A stretch of DNA of 21,332 nucleotides from DUZB01 sp964407525 (GTDB lineage Bacteria > Desulfobacterota > DSM-4660 > Desulfatiglandales > Desulfatiglandaceae). Under the pieces are notes generated by a model. It was not told where the DNA came from. It did not search any database and saw only the letters and a list, made by a program, of their open reading frames with translations. A program made the position numbers and the translations under genes. Below are positions 1 through 8,093 of this stretch, one piece after another. Numbering within the stretch: the stretch's first letter is position 1; the number at the start of each line of letters is the position of its first letter. The stretch lies in assembly GCA_964407525.1 (NCBI GenBank), contig CAYOWC010000051.1:1-21332 (forward strand). Direction: 5' to 3'.

Positions 1-1119
1 AACCCTTGACGTGTAAAGGTCAGAGATACTCTTTTTTTCCAACTTTAAATCAGAAATGTCTTTGGTAAGGGTATCGTAATCCTTGAAACGGAAAGGATCA
101 GTGGAAAAATACGCAAAAATAGGGAGGTGATCTGAATACCCTTCACCGAGATGTTTACCTTTGCCATTTTTTGCCCTTTGCCAGCGGTAAACGGCATTTC
201 TCTTGAACAAATAGTCAGGATCGAATTTGTCAAACGAGTTGTCAATATAGGAGATTCCCTTACAGTCGTAGAGCGCCTTACATACAATAATGTTGTCCAA
301 GCTGTTTTTATTCCCAAAAAAGTTGTGGGACCATCGTCTCTTCTGGTCTATTTCAAGCCATAAATTGTATAAATATTCATTTGCGGTCTGTTCTGTCAAA
401 ATCTGTTCATTGACCAGTTTAGAACCTCTGACAGTCCTGAGAATGTGATTGATTCCGGTATTGCCGTCAGTATCGTTTAGTCGAATAGAACCCCGGAAAG
501 TTTCCCACTCATTATGGTCTGAATTAAAATCGCCAATCAGTATGAAGTCTACGTCATCTTCCAACTCATCAATCTTCTTTTTAAGTGTCTTAGCATAGGC
601 CATCCTCATACTTTCTGGGCCGTATTTTGATTTCCAGTGATTGATAAACAGGATCAGACGGCGCCCATCAATATCAAGAGTTGCTTTCAGAATATTTCTG
701 GCAATTTCATTATCAACCTGTATTTCTTCTTTCTCAACAATTGGAAACTTGGACAGAACAGCGCACTTCACAATCGTATCCTTGGAGTCAGCAATTTCAA
801 AATATGGGTAATCCACTTTGAAGTCATTTAGTTTGTTTCGCAAAGAAATAAGGGAGCTTTTAGATTCGACCTCCTGTAAGGTCACAACGTCAGCTTTCAA
901 ATCCTTTATTACTTCAGCAATGTTCTCGATCTTAGTTTCGAATATAGGCTTTTTCCATCCATAGCCGGTATTCGGAATATACTCTTTGTATTCAATCCCA
1001 TCCTTTGTCAGATCAAAAAGGTTTTCTACATTATAGCTTGCGACCTTAAAGGTCTTTGCTTCTATTGACGTAATACAACAAAGCAAAATAAGCAAAATCG
1101 ATACAATTGTCGTTTTCAT
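1..1119 (-). CDS. Exported endonuclease/exonuclease/phosphatase (EEP) family protein, C-terminus cut by window edge
   Basis: Reading the minus strand from an ATG at 1119 gives 373 uninterrupted codons that run off the left edge. The start is MKTTIVSILLILLCC followed by TSIEA, a typical signal peptide with probable cleavage near residue 21, so the enzyme is likely periplasmic or membrane-anchored. EEP-fold motifs follow in order: YNVEN (29-33), LQEVE (81-85, metal-binding Glu), INHWKS (159-164), GDFNSDHN (196-203, Asp and Asn) and YSDHLP (329-334, general-base Asp-His). This is the DNase I/exonuclease III/phosphatase superfamily; whether this member cuts nucleic acid or phosphoesters cannot be told from sequence. 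It is the last gene downstream of the toxin-antitoxin pair, separated from it by a palindromic repeat, so it is probably its own unit. The family call is firm; substrate and role are unknown. Confidence 0.85.
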   Translation of the reverse strand, partial: MKTTIVSILLILLCCITSIEAKTFKVASYNVENLFDLTKDGIEYKEYIPNTGYGWKKPIFETKIENIAEVIKDLKADVVTLQEVESKSSLISLRNKLNDFKVDYPYFEIADSKDTIVKCAVLSKFPIVEKEEIQVDNEIARNILKATLDIDGRRLILFINHWKSKYGPESMRMAYAKTLKKKIDELEDDVDFILIGDFNSDHNEWETFRGSIRLNDTDGNTGINHILRTVRGSKLVNEQILTEQTANEYLYNLWLEIDQKRRWSHNFFGNKNSLDNIIVCKALYDCKGISYIDNSFDKFDPDYLFKRNAVYRWQRAKNGKGKHLGEGYSDHLPIFAYFSTDPFRFKDYDTLTKDISDLKLEKKSISDLYTSRV

Positions 1120-1186
1120 TTGCCACTATTCCTCATTATTAAGAAGATGCCTGGACGCGAAGGAGCCTGTCATCATCGCATTTCTT

Positions 1187-1255
1187 AACCACGAATAACG
1201 CGAATATCACGAATAAAAAAGCCTTTTATCTGTGCCATCTGTGTAATCTGTGGTT
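1187..1255. repeat. Palindromic intergenic repeat, short form (copy 1)
   Basis: This 69-bp element starts AACCACGAAT and ends ATCTGTGGTT. The left half has three CGAAT units spaced 9 bp apart; the right half has three ATCTGTG units, also 9 bp apart. The halves pair as an imperfect hairpin, with AACCAC opposite GTGGTT and G-T wobbles plus A-C mismatches at regular positions. It is about 90% identical to the copy at 1804-1873 and lies between the EEP gene and the toxin gene. Confidence 0.8.
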
Positions 1256-1317
1256 CATGTCTTTATTGGACAAGTTCATGTCAAGCAGAGACCCTTCCGT
1301 ACTTACCTTCAAGCACC

Positions 1318-1584
1318 TTATGGAAAATGCCTGTAGATATCTTTCCTGTGTAATGCTTTTTCCAAAATAACAATATCATTTTCCATTTTAAAGCCAATCC
1401 TGTACGAACCAAAACGAACCTTGTAGTATGAGGGATAGCCCTTCATTTGCTCTGCGGTCCCAATCTCGAATATCGAATTCGCCTCGGGGAGGTCCTCAAA
1501 GACGAAAGTTTCCATTCTCGATCTTGTCGCTGCAGGAATCTTTGAAAGCTCTTTCAGAAATTTCTTCCGATAGTCTATTTTCAT
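1318..1584 (-). CDS. RelE/ParE-family toxin of a type II toxin-antitoxin pair
   Basis: An 88-residue basic protein with the RelE-type C-terminal pattern: YYKVRFGSYRIGF (about 53-65), then LEKALHRKDIYRHFP at the end. In the RelE family such proteins are ribosome-dependent mRNA endonucleases (or, for ParE, gyrase poisons); the Arg and His residues of these motifs are those usually implicated. The ATG at 1584 overlaps the TGA stop of the upstream antitoxin as ATGA, which fixes the start and implies translational coupling. The antitoxin-first order is normal for relBE. The pair lies between two near-identical palindromic repeats. RelE-like is likely from the R-K-D-I-Y-R-x-F-P ending; ParE is the alternative. 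Confidence 0.85.
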   Translation of the reverse strand: MKIDYRKKFLKELSKIPAATRSRMETFVFEDLPEANSIFEIGTAEQMKGYPSYYKVRFGSYRIGFKMENDIVILEKALHRKDIYRHFP

Positions 1585-1784
1585 TGCGCTTTTTCCAAAC
1601 TATCGTAATATGACTTGGCCTCGTTCACGCCGAGGATTTCACCACCTTCATTTTCTTTCATCAATTGGACCAAGCCATAATTTTCCAGAATTTCCTCCAA
1701 CCTCTCAAAGATCTCAATGGGAACCTGGACAGCCACCCTTCTATTCTTTTCGTCAACAATATACTGCTTACGAATCATTTCCAT
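1581..1784 (-). CDS. Antitoxin of the RelE-type pair (RelB/Phd-like)
   Basis: A 67-residue acidic protein directly upstream of the RelE-like toxin, overlapping it by 4 bp. The N-terminus (KQYIVDEKNRRVAVQVPIEI) resembles the short beta-strand dimerisation region of small RelB/Phd/YefM-type antitoxins. The acidic C-terminus, ending EAKSYYDSLEKAQ, would be the toxin-wrapping tail. Start choice: the ATG at 1784 has AAGGAG seven bases upstream; the second Met, codon 3, is too far from it. Antitoxins of this kind usually bind their own promoter, and the region upstream holds a palindromic repeat (1804-1873), but I see no clear operator. Function is assigned mainly from position and size. Confidence 0.75.
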   Translation of the reverse strand: MEMIRKQYIVDEKNRRVAVQVPIEIFERLEEILENYGLVQLMKENEGGEILGVNEAKSYYDSLEKAQ

Positions 1785-1803
1785 TTTTCCTCTCCTTGTT
1801 TCT

Positions 1804-1873
1804 AACCACGAATCACACGAATATTACGAATAAAAAAAGCCCTTTATCTGTGCCATCTGTATAATTTGTGGTT
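1804..1873. repeat. Palindromic intergenic repeat, short form (copy 2)
   Basis: This 70-bp copy has the same design as 1187-1255: an AACCACGAAT left arm, an A-rich centre, and ATCTGTG units ending in TTTGTGGTT. Against copy 1 I count about six substitutions and one inserted A. It is in the same orientation as copy 1, so the toxin-antitoxin pair is bracketed by direct copies. It ends about 20 bp upstream of the antitoxin start, so it may overlap that promoter region. Confidence 0.8.
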
Positions 1874-1934
1874 CCAGTGTTGAGCCTTTAAGACCTTGGT
1901 CCTCTATGGAGCTGTGCACCACGTCCAACCCCTC

Positions 1935-2006
1935 TTATCTATTCGTGTGATTCGTGGTTCCTGTTTTCCCTTTTTATTATCCGTGCCATCTGTGTAATCT
2001 GTGGTT
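1935..2006. repeat. Two tandem right arms of the palindromic repeat family
   Basis: Two successive right-arm sequences are present with no matching left arm. One is ATTCGTG-type (TATTCGTGTGATTCGTGGTT, 1940-1959). The other is ATCTGTG-type (CCATCTGTGTAATCTGTGGT, ending at 2005). The interval 1785-2066 between the antitoxin and rloB holds only this and copy 2. Having both arm types side by side suggests a rearranged or partly deleted element. Confidence 0.65.
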
Positions 2007-2066
2007 ACATTGGCGCACTTTCGCTCATTTACTTCTTCATGCCTGTTATCGGATGCAGCAGCATTA

Positions 2067-2663
2067 TCAACTCTGTCCCCTCAATTTCTTGACAAGCCGA
2101 TATACCGTTGAACCATTTGTCCTTGGCCAACCCTCACAGGGTGGCATATCTTTCACCTCGGCGCGGTGGATCGCATCGGGTATGCCGGGTTCAATTTTTT
2201 GGATTTCCAGGTAAGCTTTGTTGAAGTTTGGCAGGTGTCGCATCAGTTTCCGGGTGCAATCCCTTGAACCGGATACTCCGCTTCCATCCTCAAAATGGAG
2301 CAGGAGCCAATATTCAAATTGCGGATTGCTAACCGCCAGGTTAAAGGCAGATGCACGGCACCCAAGGAATACCCCCTTTAATTGCTCATCAGTCCATTGG
2401 TCCCGATCAATCACCAGCCAGATCTCATCCTTTTTTCGGAGCCCTTTCTCCTTGACGAATCCTTCGGCTCGTTTCAGGACCTGGGGAGGAGAGGTGTCAT
2501 GTTTCTTTGCTGGAAGCAGCTTGACATGAATTGTTGCCTGGGGGCTATTGAACATGTCGAAGTAGAACGGCTCTGTTCGCGCTCCTTCTGTTGCAATGAG
2601 AAAAAGCTTCCGATAGGAAAGAAAAGACGCTCGTCTTTTGAATGGTCGCCTTCCCTTGGACAT
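2067..2663 (-). CDS. rloB: RloB-family protein (AbiL-like system, second component)
   Basis: A 198-residue protein of the RloB family, first named from ORFs linked to a Campylobacter type I restriction locus and related to AbiLii of the lactococcal AbiL abortive-infection system. The N-terminus is strongly basic (KGRRPFKRR). It shows a Toprim-like acidic layout: ATEGARTE (24-31), then VIDRD (84-88), then the family motif NPQFEYWLLLHF (113-124). This fits a metal-dependent nucleic-acid-cleaving domain, but catalysis is inferred. The ATG at 2663 overlaps the TGA of the upstream ATPase gene (ATGA), so the two are coupled and probably form one toxin-sensor unit. The expected role is phage-triggered growth arrest or cell death. 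Confidence 0.85.
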   Translation of the reverse strand: MSKGRRPFKRRASFLSYRKLFLIATEGARTEPFYFDMFNSPQATIHVKLLPAKKHDTSPPQVLKRAEGFVKEKGLRKKDEIWLVIDRDQWTDEQLKGVFLGCRASAFNLAVSNPQFEYWLLLHFEDGSGVSGSRDCTRKLMRHLPNFNKAYLEIQKIEPGIPDAIHRAEVKDMPPCEGWPRTNGSTVYRLVKKLRGQS

Positions 2664-4006
2664 CAGCTGTTGCCTCCTGCCATGGATTTATTCTCTGGGT
2701 TGAATGAGCCGGAGAGAAGAATGCGGGGAACGCCTCCAAGCCGACCCTGCAGATAGCTTTTTCGTATGTCCTTGTCATAGCGTATATCTTTGTAATCGCT
2801 GAATGCCAATAAAGAGGAACTGCCCAGACTGTTGCGCTCCGTCACCCACATCTCATCCCGTCGAAGGAGTTTTTGGTCCATTAGCAGGACATCATGGGTG
2901 GTTAATAGCAATTGCGAGCGGGTATCTGGAGTACAGGCATCTAAGTAAGCGGCTAACAATTCCCGGGTAAGCAGTGTGTGAAGGCTGCGGTCAATCTCGT
3001 CAATGACAAAAACCTTTCCATTACTTGCGGCGGCAAGCTCTAGAAAGGCCGGAATTAAATCGATGGCGCGCTGTGTTCCGTCCGACTCCTGTTTCATATC
3101 AAACCGGATTTCATTCCCGGCTGAATCACTGTGAAAACTAATCAGCTTTCGTGCCTCAAGCTCTCCATTGCGCCGCATGATGGCAAAACGTTCATGAGCG
3201 GGCTCTGCCAATAAACGAACCGTGGCTCCTTCCGGAATTTCTTCCCGAAGCTTGGCCTTGAGGCTTTCAGGCAGGGCCAGACTGTCAAATGGGACTTTCT
3301 CACCCCCTAATCGGGAAATGCCGGTATCGAGACGATTGAGGGTAAGGTTCATATGGTTGTATAAAGGATTTTCCTCTTGAAAAAAGCGCTCGAAAGGCTC
3401 AAAGCGGCTATCCGGAGCGATCATGACGAGGCTGTCCCGAAACCAGTTATAGATGGGCTTGAACCGGTCTACTTTCTGATTGACGGCATTGGTGAGAAAC
3501 AACTGATTGTCGCGGGTCCCCTGAAAGGCAAATCGAAGAAACTGGTCTTTTTTCAGTTCAGACGAGAATTCTATCTTACCCGCCTTGCGGTGATAAAGTT
3601 CCTTTTCAGTCGTCTTCAGAATCTCAGAAAGCCATTCTTCAACCACGTGTTCGCGGGTCACACCGAACCCGAACTCATAACACCGGTCATCAATAAACAA
3701 CTCAAAGGATAAACGAGTAGGTCCTTTGATATAGGAAGGGTCCAATCGGAAGGGCTCCACTGGAATCATGGCCTCGGGCTGTGTGCCTTTCACAACGAGG
3801 TGACGCGCAAAGTTTAGCGCCCTAAAGAAATTGGTCTTGCCCGAAGCATTTCCTCCGTAAATGGCTGCAATCGGCAACACCCGCATTTTGTATTTCTCAA
3901 TGCGTGGGATGCGCTCCTGGTGCTGTTTTTCACGCCCCGCGACCATGGAAAAGGTTGCCCGATCCCGAAACGACAACCAGTTTTCAACAGAAAAAGATAT
4001 TAACAT
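2663..4006 (-). CDS. AbiLi/RloA-like SMC/ABC-type ATPase
   Basis: A 447-residue ATPase of the AAA_15/AAA_21 (RloA/AbiLi) group. It begins MLISFSVENWLSFRD, the usual RecF/SMC-like first strand. Walker A is GGNASGKTN (51-59). A signature-like SDGTQRAIDLIPAF precedes Walker B, KVFVIDEIDRSLH (Asp336, Glu337), and the switch histidine is in LLTTHD (His371). The ending YLQGRLGGVPRI is typical of this group. Start choice: the ATG at 4006 has GGAG seven bases upstream; an upstream TTG at 4021 would swallow that site. The gene overlaps rloB by 4 bp. Such ATPases are thought to sense phage infection and control the partner effector. A palindromic repeat separates it from brxC, so co-transcription with brxC is possible but not shown. 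Confidence 0.87.
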   Translation of the reverse strand: MLISFSVENWLSFRDRATFSMVAGREKQHQERIPRIEKYKMRVLPIAAIYGGNASGKTNFFRALNFARHLVVKGTQPEAMIPVEPFRLDPSYIKGPTRLSFELFIDDRCYEFGFGVTREHVVEEWLSEILKTTEKELYHRKAGKIEFSSELKKDQFLRFAFQGTRDNQLFLTNAVNQKVDRFKPIYNWFRDSLVMIAPDSRFEPFERFFQEENPLYNHMNLTLNRLDTGISRLGGEKVPFDSLALPESLKAKLREEIPEGATVRLLAEPAHERFAIMRRNGELEARKLISFHSDSAGNEIRFDMKQESDGTQRAIDLIPAFLELAAASNGKVFVIDEIDRSLHTLLTRELLAAYLDACTPDTRSQLLLTTHDVLLMDQKLLRRDEMWVTERNSLGSSSLLAFSDYKDIRYDKDIRKSYLQGRLGGVPRILLSGSFNPENKSMAGGNS

Positions 4007-4109
4007 GTGTTTTCTCCGCAAGAATTTCTCTTTAAGATAACAATTATAACAAAATAAAACTCTTTCAGCGACTTTTCAAGAGAAATTTTCTCGGAATAAT
4101 CCTTTTTTG

Positions 4110-4280
4110 ACCACGAATGTTACGAATATCACGAATAAAGAAAGTTTTGTGTGTTCACTCAGAAGACAGTGCAAATAAGCTGGCATTTATTCTCTTAGCC
4201 CGGCCAGAGGCCAAGTTATCACTCCCGCCTTCCCTGACATCATCCCCTTTATATTCGTGCAATTCGTATGATTCGTGGTT
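4110..4280. repeat. Palindromic repeat family, long form (171 bp) between brxC and the AbiL ATPase gene
   Basis: The left arm GACCACGAATGTTACGAATA (then TCACGAATAAAG) and the right arm ATATTCGTGCAATTCGTATG (then ATTCGTGGTT) form terminal inverted repeats of about 30 bp around a 110-bp centre. Here both arms are CGAAT/ATTCG type, unlike the short form. The centre has no open frame or motif that I recognise; the only structure seen is GGCCAGAGGCC near 4201-4211. The right arm ends 9 bp from the brxC stop codon. Confidence 0.75.
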
Positions 4281-4288
4281 AATTTTCT

Positions 4289-7200
4289 TTAACGGATCTT
4301 AATCCGCTGACCAGCTTTAAAAGCCTTTTCCAGTCTCTCCCGAAGTTCTTTTAAAAACTTCTCAATATCATCCGAAGTTTCAAGGTATGTGTTGGCAACC
4401 AGTTCAACCGGCTTGACGATACAGTGTGGTTTGACGGGCGGGTCTCCGACCCCGGACGTTGAAGTGGCAGTCCGGCGGACAAAGTCCTCGATGGCGGCCA
4501 ACCCTTCATCAAAAGAACGGACAGCTTCGTATTCAGCCTGGCTAAGGTGAGCAATGCTCTCAATTCGCTCGACCTCTTTTTGAAGCCGCTCCAGCGGACC
4601 AAAACAGGCATACCGAAGGGTGTCATCCCCCTTGACTGCCTCGATTTCCTTGTTCATTTCAGAAATATGTCCGTTGATCTTGATCAAGGCGTCAGACCGT
4701 CGCTGGGTGATCATTGCTTTGTTCACCTCGTCAACAGTCCGGATGAGCCCTTCGGCCTCGTAAAGCATCCCATAGGGGGCGGGTGCAGCAAGGATTTCGC
4801 CCATACGTTTTAACGACGGAGTCACCTCTTCGTTCCCCTCCAGTTCCAAGCGATTCAACTGGAATTTATGAAAGGCTGATCGCAGTTTTTCCCAGGTGGG
4901 CCGTTGGTTTCCGTAAAACTGCTCCAGGTTGTGAAATTCATCGGAGAGGTCCAGCAGAGCATTCCTGGAGTCGTTGAATTTGTCGATGAATTTGTAGTTT
5001 TCGTCACTGGCTAAAAGCGGTTTAGTCACTCCCAGCGCTTCAACGATCTCTTCCCTGCCGGGATAGTCTCCTGTATCGGCAAGGGGCTTATAACTGTTGA
5101 GGGAGGTCTCCCAGGATCGGAGTTTTTCCTTTAAGAATGCACAGAGATCATCCTCGTTATCCGGTCCCATTTCCGCGAAGACATCTTTCCCCAGCTGGCG
5201 TGCGTCTTGAAGGGCCTTGGGATCGGAGGTTATTCTTTTGTGGATCGTGATCTTCCGCCATCTTGCGGGGGTCTTGATGTTTTCATAGAGCTTATCCGGT
5301 GACAGCGTACCGCCTTCCATCCAGAGACTGATCTCACCCACAGCGAACAGGCGGGCCACCAGAAGGATTACCTCCATGTCTGGCCAGCCGTAAGGTCGAA
5401 CTGCATATCGTTTCATAATGACGTCATAAAGCACGATGGCATGATGCTTCAGGGAACATAGCTCGATATAGTTGCGGAGATCCTCAATGGCCTGGGGGTT
5501 GTTCTCTTCCAGGCTGAGGGCAAGGCTCAGTTGGGAGACATCGTTGCTTCGGAGAACCGCCTGGATTTCCTTGAGTGGGTCGGGATGGAGATGTTTGAGG
5601 TAGCCCATTTTGGAAAAGGAATTGGTGATCAGATATTCCAGAGCCTCGTACAGACAGGCTCCGGGCGCGGAGGCCTTGGTCTTGAGTTCCTGTCCGACAG
5701 CAAAGGTGACTGCCTCGGTGAGCATGTCGCCCAAGAGATGGATCAAAAGAGCTCTGCGTTCACGGTTGTCTTCGGCATTGTCCCGAAGAATTCGCTTGGC
5801 AGAATCCGGGAGTCCACTGTCGCTCTTGGTTTTGAGGTATTTTTCTGTTTGAGCATAGGTGCGAAGTTCCCGACCCAGCCTTTCGTTGTCCTGTAACCGG
5901 ATAAGGATCTGGCCGCCTTCGTTATTACTTTCAAGAACGCATTTGCCATCATTGTATAGGGTATATTCATCGGCCAGGGGCGAGATGACAGAGACTACCA
6001 AAGCCCCTTCCACACGAGCCCCCGCAGGGTGCATGTCGCAGATCCGGTTAAAGGTGAAATCCATCTTGTTCCTGGAATAGCGATGCTTACGCTGCCCCTT
6101 GAGGACATCCTCGAAAATGAGTTCCCCCAATAATCTGGCTTCTTCAGGGCCGCTTATATCGACATTCTTGACTTCCCGGTTGACGTCTCGCTCTTCATTG
6201 GTGAGGAAGAAATAGTTCTCCCCACTTCGGCTGATCAGGGTCTCATTTTCAAGCCTTTGGAGGCTCTCTTCAATCCGGCGGCGAAGGGCCAGTCGATCCG
6301 CATCGATCTCGTTGACACACAGGGTAACGAGGTTGTCCACATTGCCCTTGATTTCCTCCACATACCGTATGAGGAACAGCGCCTGCAGCAGATTGATATC
6401 GAAGGGTTCAAGGCTCGGGTTCTCGGCGGCCTGTTCGATGGTGCGCTTCACAGTGGTATCCAGAAAGCTCTCTATGGAAGGATAGAAATCATGGAGGGGA
6501 ACCAGCACGCCCACTTCCTTCAGGGCCACGGTCTGGGCTGCAGACTGGAACGCATCCAGCATCGATCTTTCGCCCTTGGCCAGATGGAGACCGGTAGCGC
6601 CCACGCGGCGGATCACCTCGAAGATCTTCTGGAGAAGGCGAAACTGGTATGGGGCAAAGGGATAGTTATCAGCGAAGTCATCCCCATCCTTATAAGGTTT
6701 AAGGGTCATGCCGCAATCCCTGAAAGACAATTGGTGCCGGAGGATATCGCCCTTTTCGGCGAAGATGGCCTTGAGATCCCCTACCACGGTCTCTTCTTTT
6801 TCCAGCAGCCTTTTCTGGATGACCTCATCAGCATTGGCGCTGGATAGGGATAGTCGAGTCTGAAAGCGGCCCTGGATCTTGGAAAAATCATTCTTGGTGG
6901 CCGTTCTGAGTTCCCCCAGGATCTTATCTATTTCTTCCTGGGATGTCACGACCACCCAGGCCCTCCCCTCACAAAGGGTTCCAAGGTCTTCCGCGACGGT
7001 CTGAAGATTGAGCATAAGATGGCCATCCGTACCGATGAATTGGCCGATCTCATCCACTAAAAAAACGAGGCGGTGATCGGGACCTCTGGAATCCACGTAT
7101 TCCTTGACCCATGTGGAAAAATTTTCGACGGTGAGTGAGAAATTGTCTTCGGCGTTATCAATCCATTTTTCTGCGGTTTCCAGGCTTTGTCCCAGAGTCT

Positions 7201-7858
7201 GTACAAAGGCTTTTACCACTTGATCTCGGTTGAATTCATAGGCATCACGCTCTTCCGTCCATTCGGTTCCGGTAATATCCCTGTAGGCGTCATGGAACGC
7301 TTCCAGCTTTCTTTCGTTGTCTAAGTAGCGCTCCAGATGGGCAATGTGGGGATGGTCGCCGTCATATCCCTGCAATTCGTTGAGGACCTTCAGGAATACG
7401 GCTAAGATGGCGTCTCGACCTGCTTTGCTGTCGGCCTTGCTGTCGATGTTGAAAAGGATTACGTCGGTATTGGATGCCACGGCCCGTTTAATATCTCCAA
7501 AGAGCATGGCGTCTTCCACTTTACCCTCGAAGAAATCTACAGGCTTTTTCGTATTGCCTTCATAGGAATGCATCCGGTTGCCCAGAAGATAGGACAGCAC
7601 TTTCAGGAAATGGGACTTCCCGGAGCCGAAAAACCCGGATATCCACACTCCCATCTTGCCGGTAACGGCCGGATCACGGGGGTTGTCTAAAACGTTCAGG
7701 TAGGCAGACAGGAATTTCCGGAAATGTTTATCCAGCTCTCTGGTAATAACGAATTCATCCAGTTCCTGCCATACGGAGCGATCGTCCAATTGGTGGGCCT
7801 TGACCACGCCGTTGATGGAGCGGAAAATGTCTCTCTTGAACAAATTCTTGATTTGCAT
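4289..7858 (-). CDS. brxC: BREX system P-loop ATPase BrxC
   Basis: A 1189-residue protein of the length usual for BrxC. The N-terminus MQIKNLFKRDIFRSINGVVK is the conserved opening of the family. Walker A is GFFGSGKS (75-82), within VWISGFFGSGKSHFLKVLSY; Walker B is RLVFLVDEIGQFIG (Asp269, Glu270). The rest is long, helical and charged. BrxC is the core ATPase of BREX phage exclusion, which methylates host DNA and blocks phage replication without ordinary cleavage. Start choice: the ATG at 7858 sits five bases after GAGG; the GTG at 7864 overlaps that site. It is the third gene after brxA-brxB, but a 218-bp repeat separates it from brxB and no pglX, pglZ or brxL follows; an AbiL pair comes next. 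The frame is intact. Confidence 0.93.
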   Translation of the reverse strand: MQIKNLFKRDIFRSINGVVKAHQLDDRSVWQELDEFVITRELDKHFRKFLSAYLNVLDNPRDPAVTGKMGVWISGFFGSGKSHFLKVLSYLLGNRMHSYEGNTKKPVDFFEGKVEDAMLFGDIKRAVASNTDVILFNIDSKADSKAGRDAILAVFLKVLNELQGYDGDHPHIAHLERYLDNERKLEAFHDAYRDITGTEWTEERDAYEFNRDQVVKAFVQTLGQSLETAEKWIDNAEDNFSLTVENFSTWVKEYVDSRGPDHRLVFLVDEIGQFIGTDGHLMLNLQTVAEDLGTLCEGRAWVVVTSQEEIDKILGELRTATKNDFSKIQGRFQTRLSLSSANADEVIQKRLLEKEETVVGDLKAIFAEKGDILRHQLSFRDCGMTLKPYKDGDDFADNYPFAPYQFRLLQKIFEVIRRVGATGLHLAKGERSMLDAFQSAAQTVALKEVGVLVPLHDFYPSIESFLDTTVKRTIEQAAENPSLEPFDINLLQALFLIRYVEEIKGNVDNLVTLCVNEIDADRLALRRRIEESLQRLENETLISRSGENYFFLTNEERDVNREVKNVDISGPEEARLLGELIFEDVLKGQRKHRYSRNKMDFTFNRICDMHPAGARVEGALVVSVISPLADEYTLYNDGKCVLESNNEGGQILIRLQDNERLGRELRTYAQTEKYLKTKSDSGLPDSAKRILRDNAEDNRERRALLIHLLGDMLTEAVTFAVGQELKTKASAPGACLYEALEYLITNSFSKMGYLKHLHPDPLKEIQAVLRSNDVSQLSLALSLEENNPQAIEDLRNYIELCSLKHHAIVLYDVIMKRYAVRPYGWPDMEVILLVARLFAVGEISLWMEGGTLSPDKLYENIKTPARWRKITIHKRITSDPKALQDARQLGKDVFAEMGPDNEDDLCAFLKEKLRSWETSLNSYKPLADTGDYPGREEIVEALGVTKPLLASDENYKFIDKFNDSRNALLDLSDEFHNLEQFYGNQRPTWEKLRSAFHKFQLNRLELEGNEEVTPSLKRMGEILAAPAPYGMLYEAEGLIRTVDEVNKAMITQRRSDALIKINGHISEMNKEIEAVKGDDTLRYACFGPLERLQKEVERIESIAHLSQAEYEAVRSFDEGLAAIEDFVRRTATSTSGVGDPPVKPHCIVKPVELVANTYLETSDDIEKFLKELRERLEKAFKAGQRIKIR

Positions 7859-7875
7859 AAGCACCTCATATTTTT

Positions 7876-8093
7876 ACCACGAATCACACGAATAGCACGA
7901 ATAAAAAAGATCTTTATTACTTTAATGGGCTCACATTTTACCAAGCAGCAACTTTGGATCACATTGGTTTTATAGCACTTTATACAGGTTGAGGGTGCAG
8001 TGTCCGGGACCTGAAAAGCAAAAAAGACCGATGGAAATTCGTTCTCACAAAGCATCTGTTTCACTCATTCGTGTTATTCGTGCTATTCGTGGT
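7876..8093. repeat. Palindromic repeat family, long form (218 bp) between brxB and brxC
   Basis: The left arm ACCACGAATCACACGAATAG (then CACGAATAAAAAA) and the right arm CATTCGTGTTATTCGTGCTA (then TTCGTGGT) are inverted copies around a 157-bp centre. The centre is unrelated by eye to that of the 4110-4280 element. The right arm reaches the first base of the TGA stop of brxB, so the element abuts and touches the brxB stop. Thus brxC has a long-form element on each side. I find no gene in it; short frames across it are not supported. Confidence 0.75.

Noticed and set aside
6257..6847. Plus-strand frame of 196 codons inside brxC
   Set aside because: It lies entirely opposite the well-supported BrxC frame, has no ribosome site or known motif, and is explained by antisense codon bias.
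7696..8064. Minus-strand frame of 122 codons across the brxB-brxC gap
   Set aside because: It runs through the palindromic repeat and then out of frame through the brxC N-terminus. There is no motif, and brxC has a better start.
1187..8093. CRISPR array
   Set aside because: The repeats are palindromic pairs far apart with genes between them. There are no regular repeat-spacer units and no cas genes.
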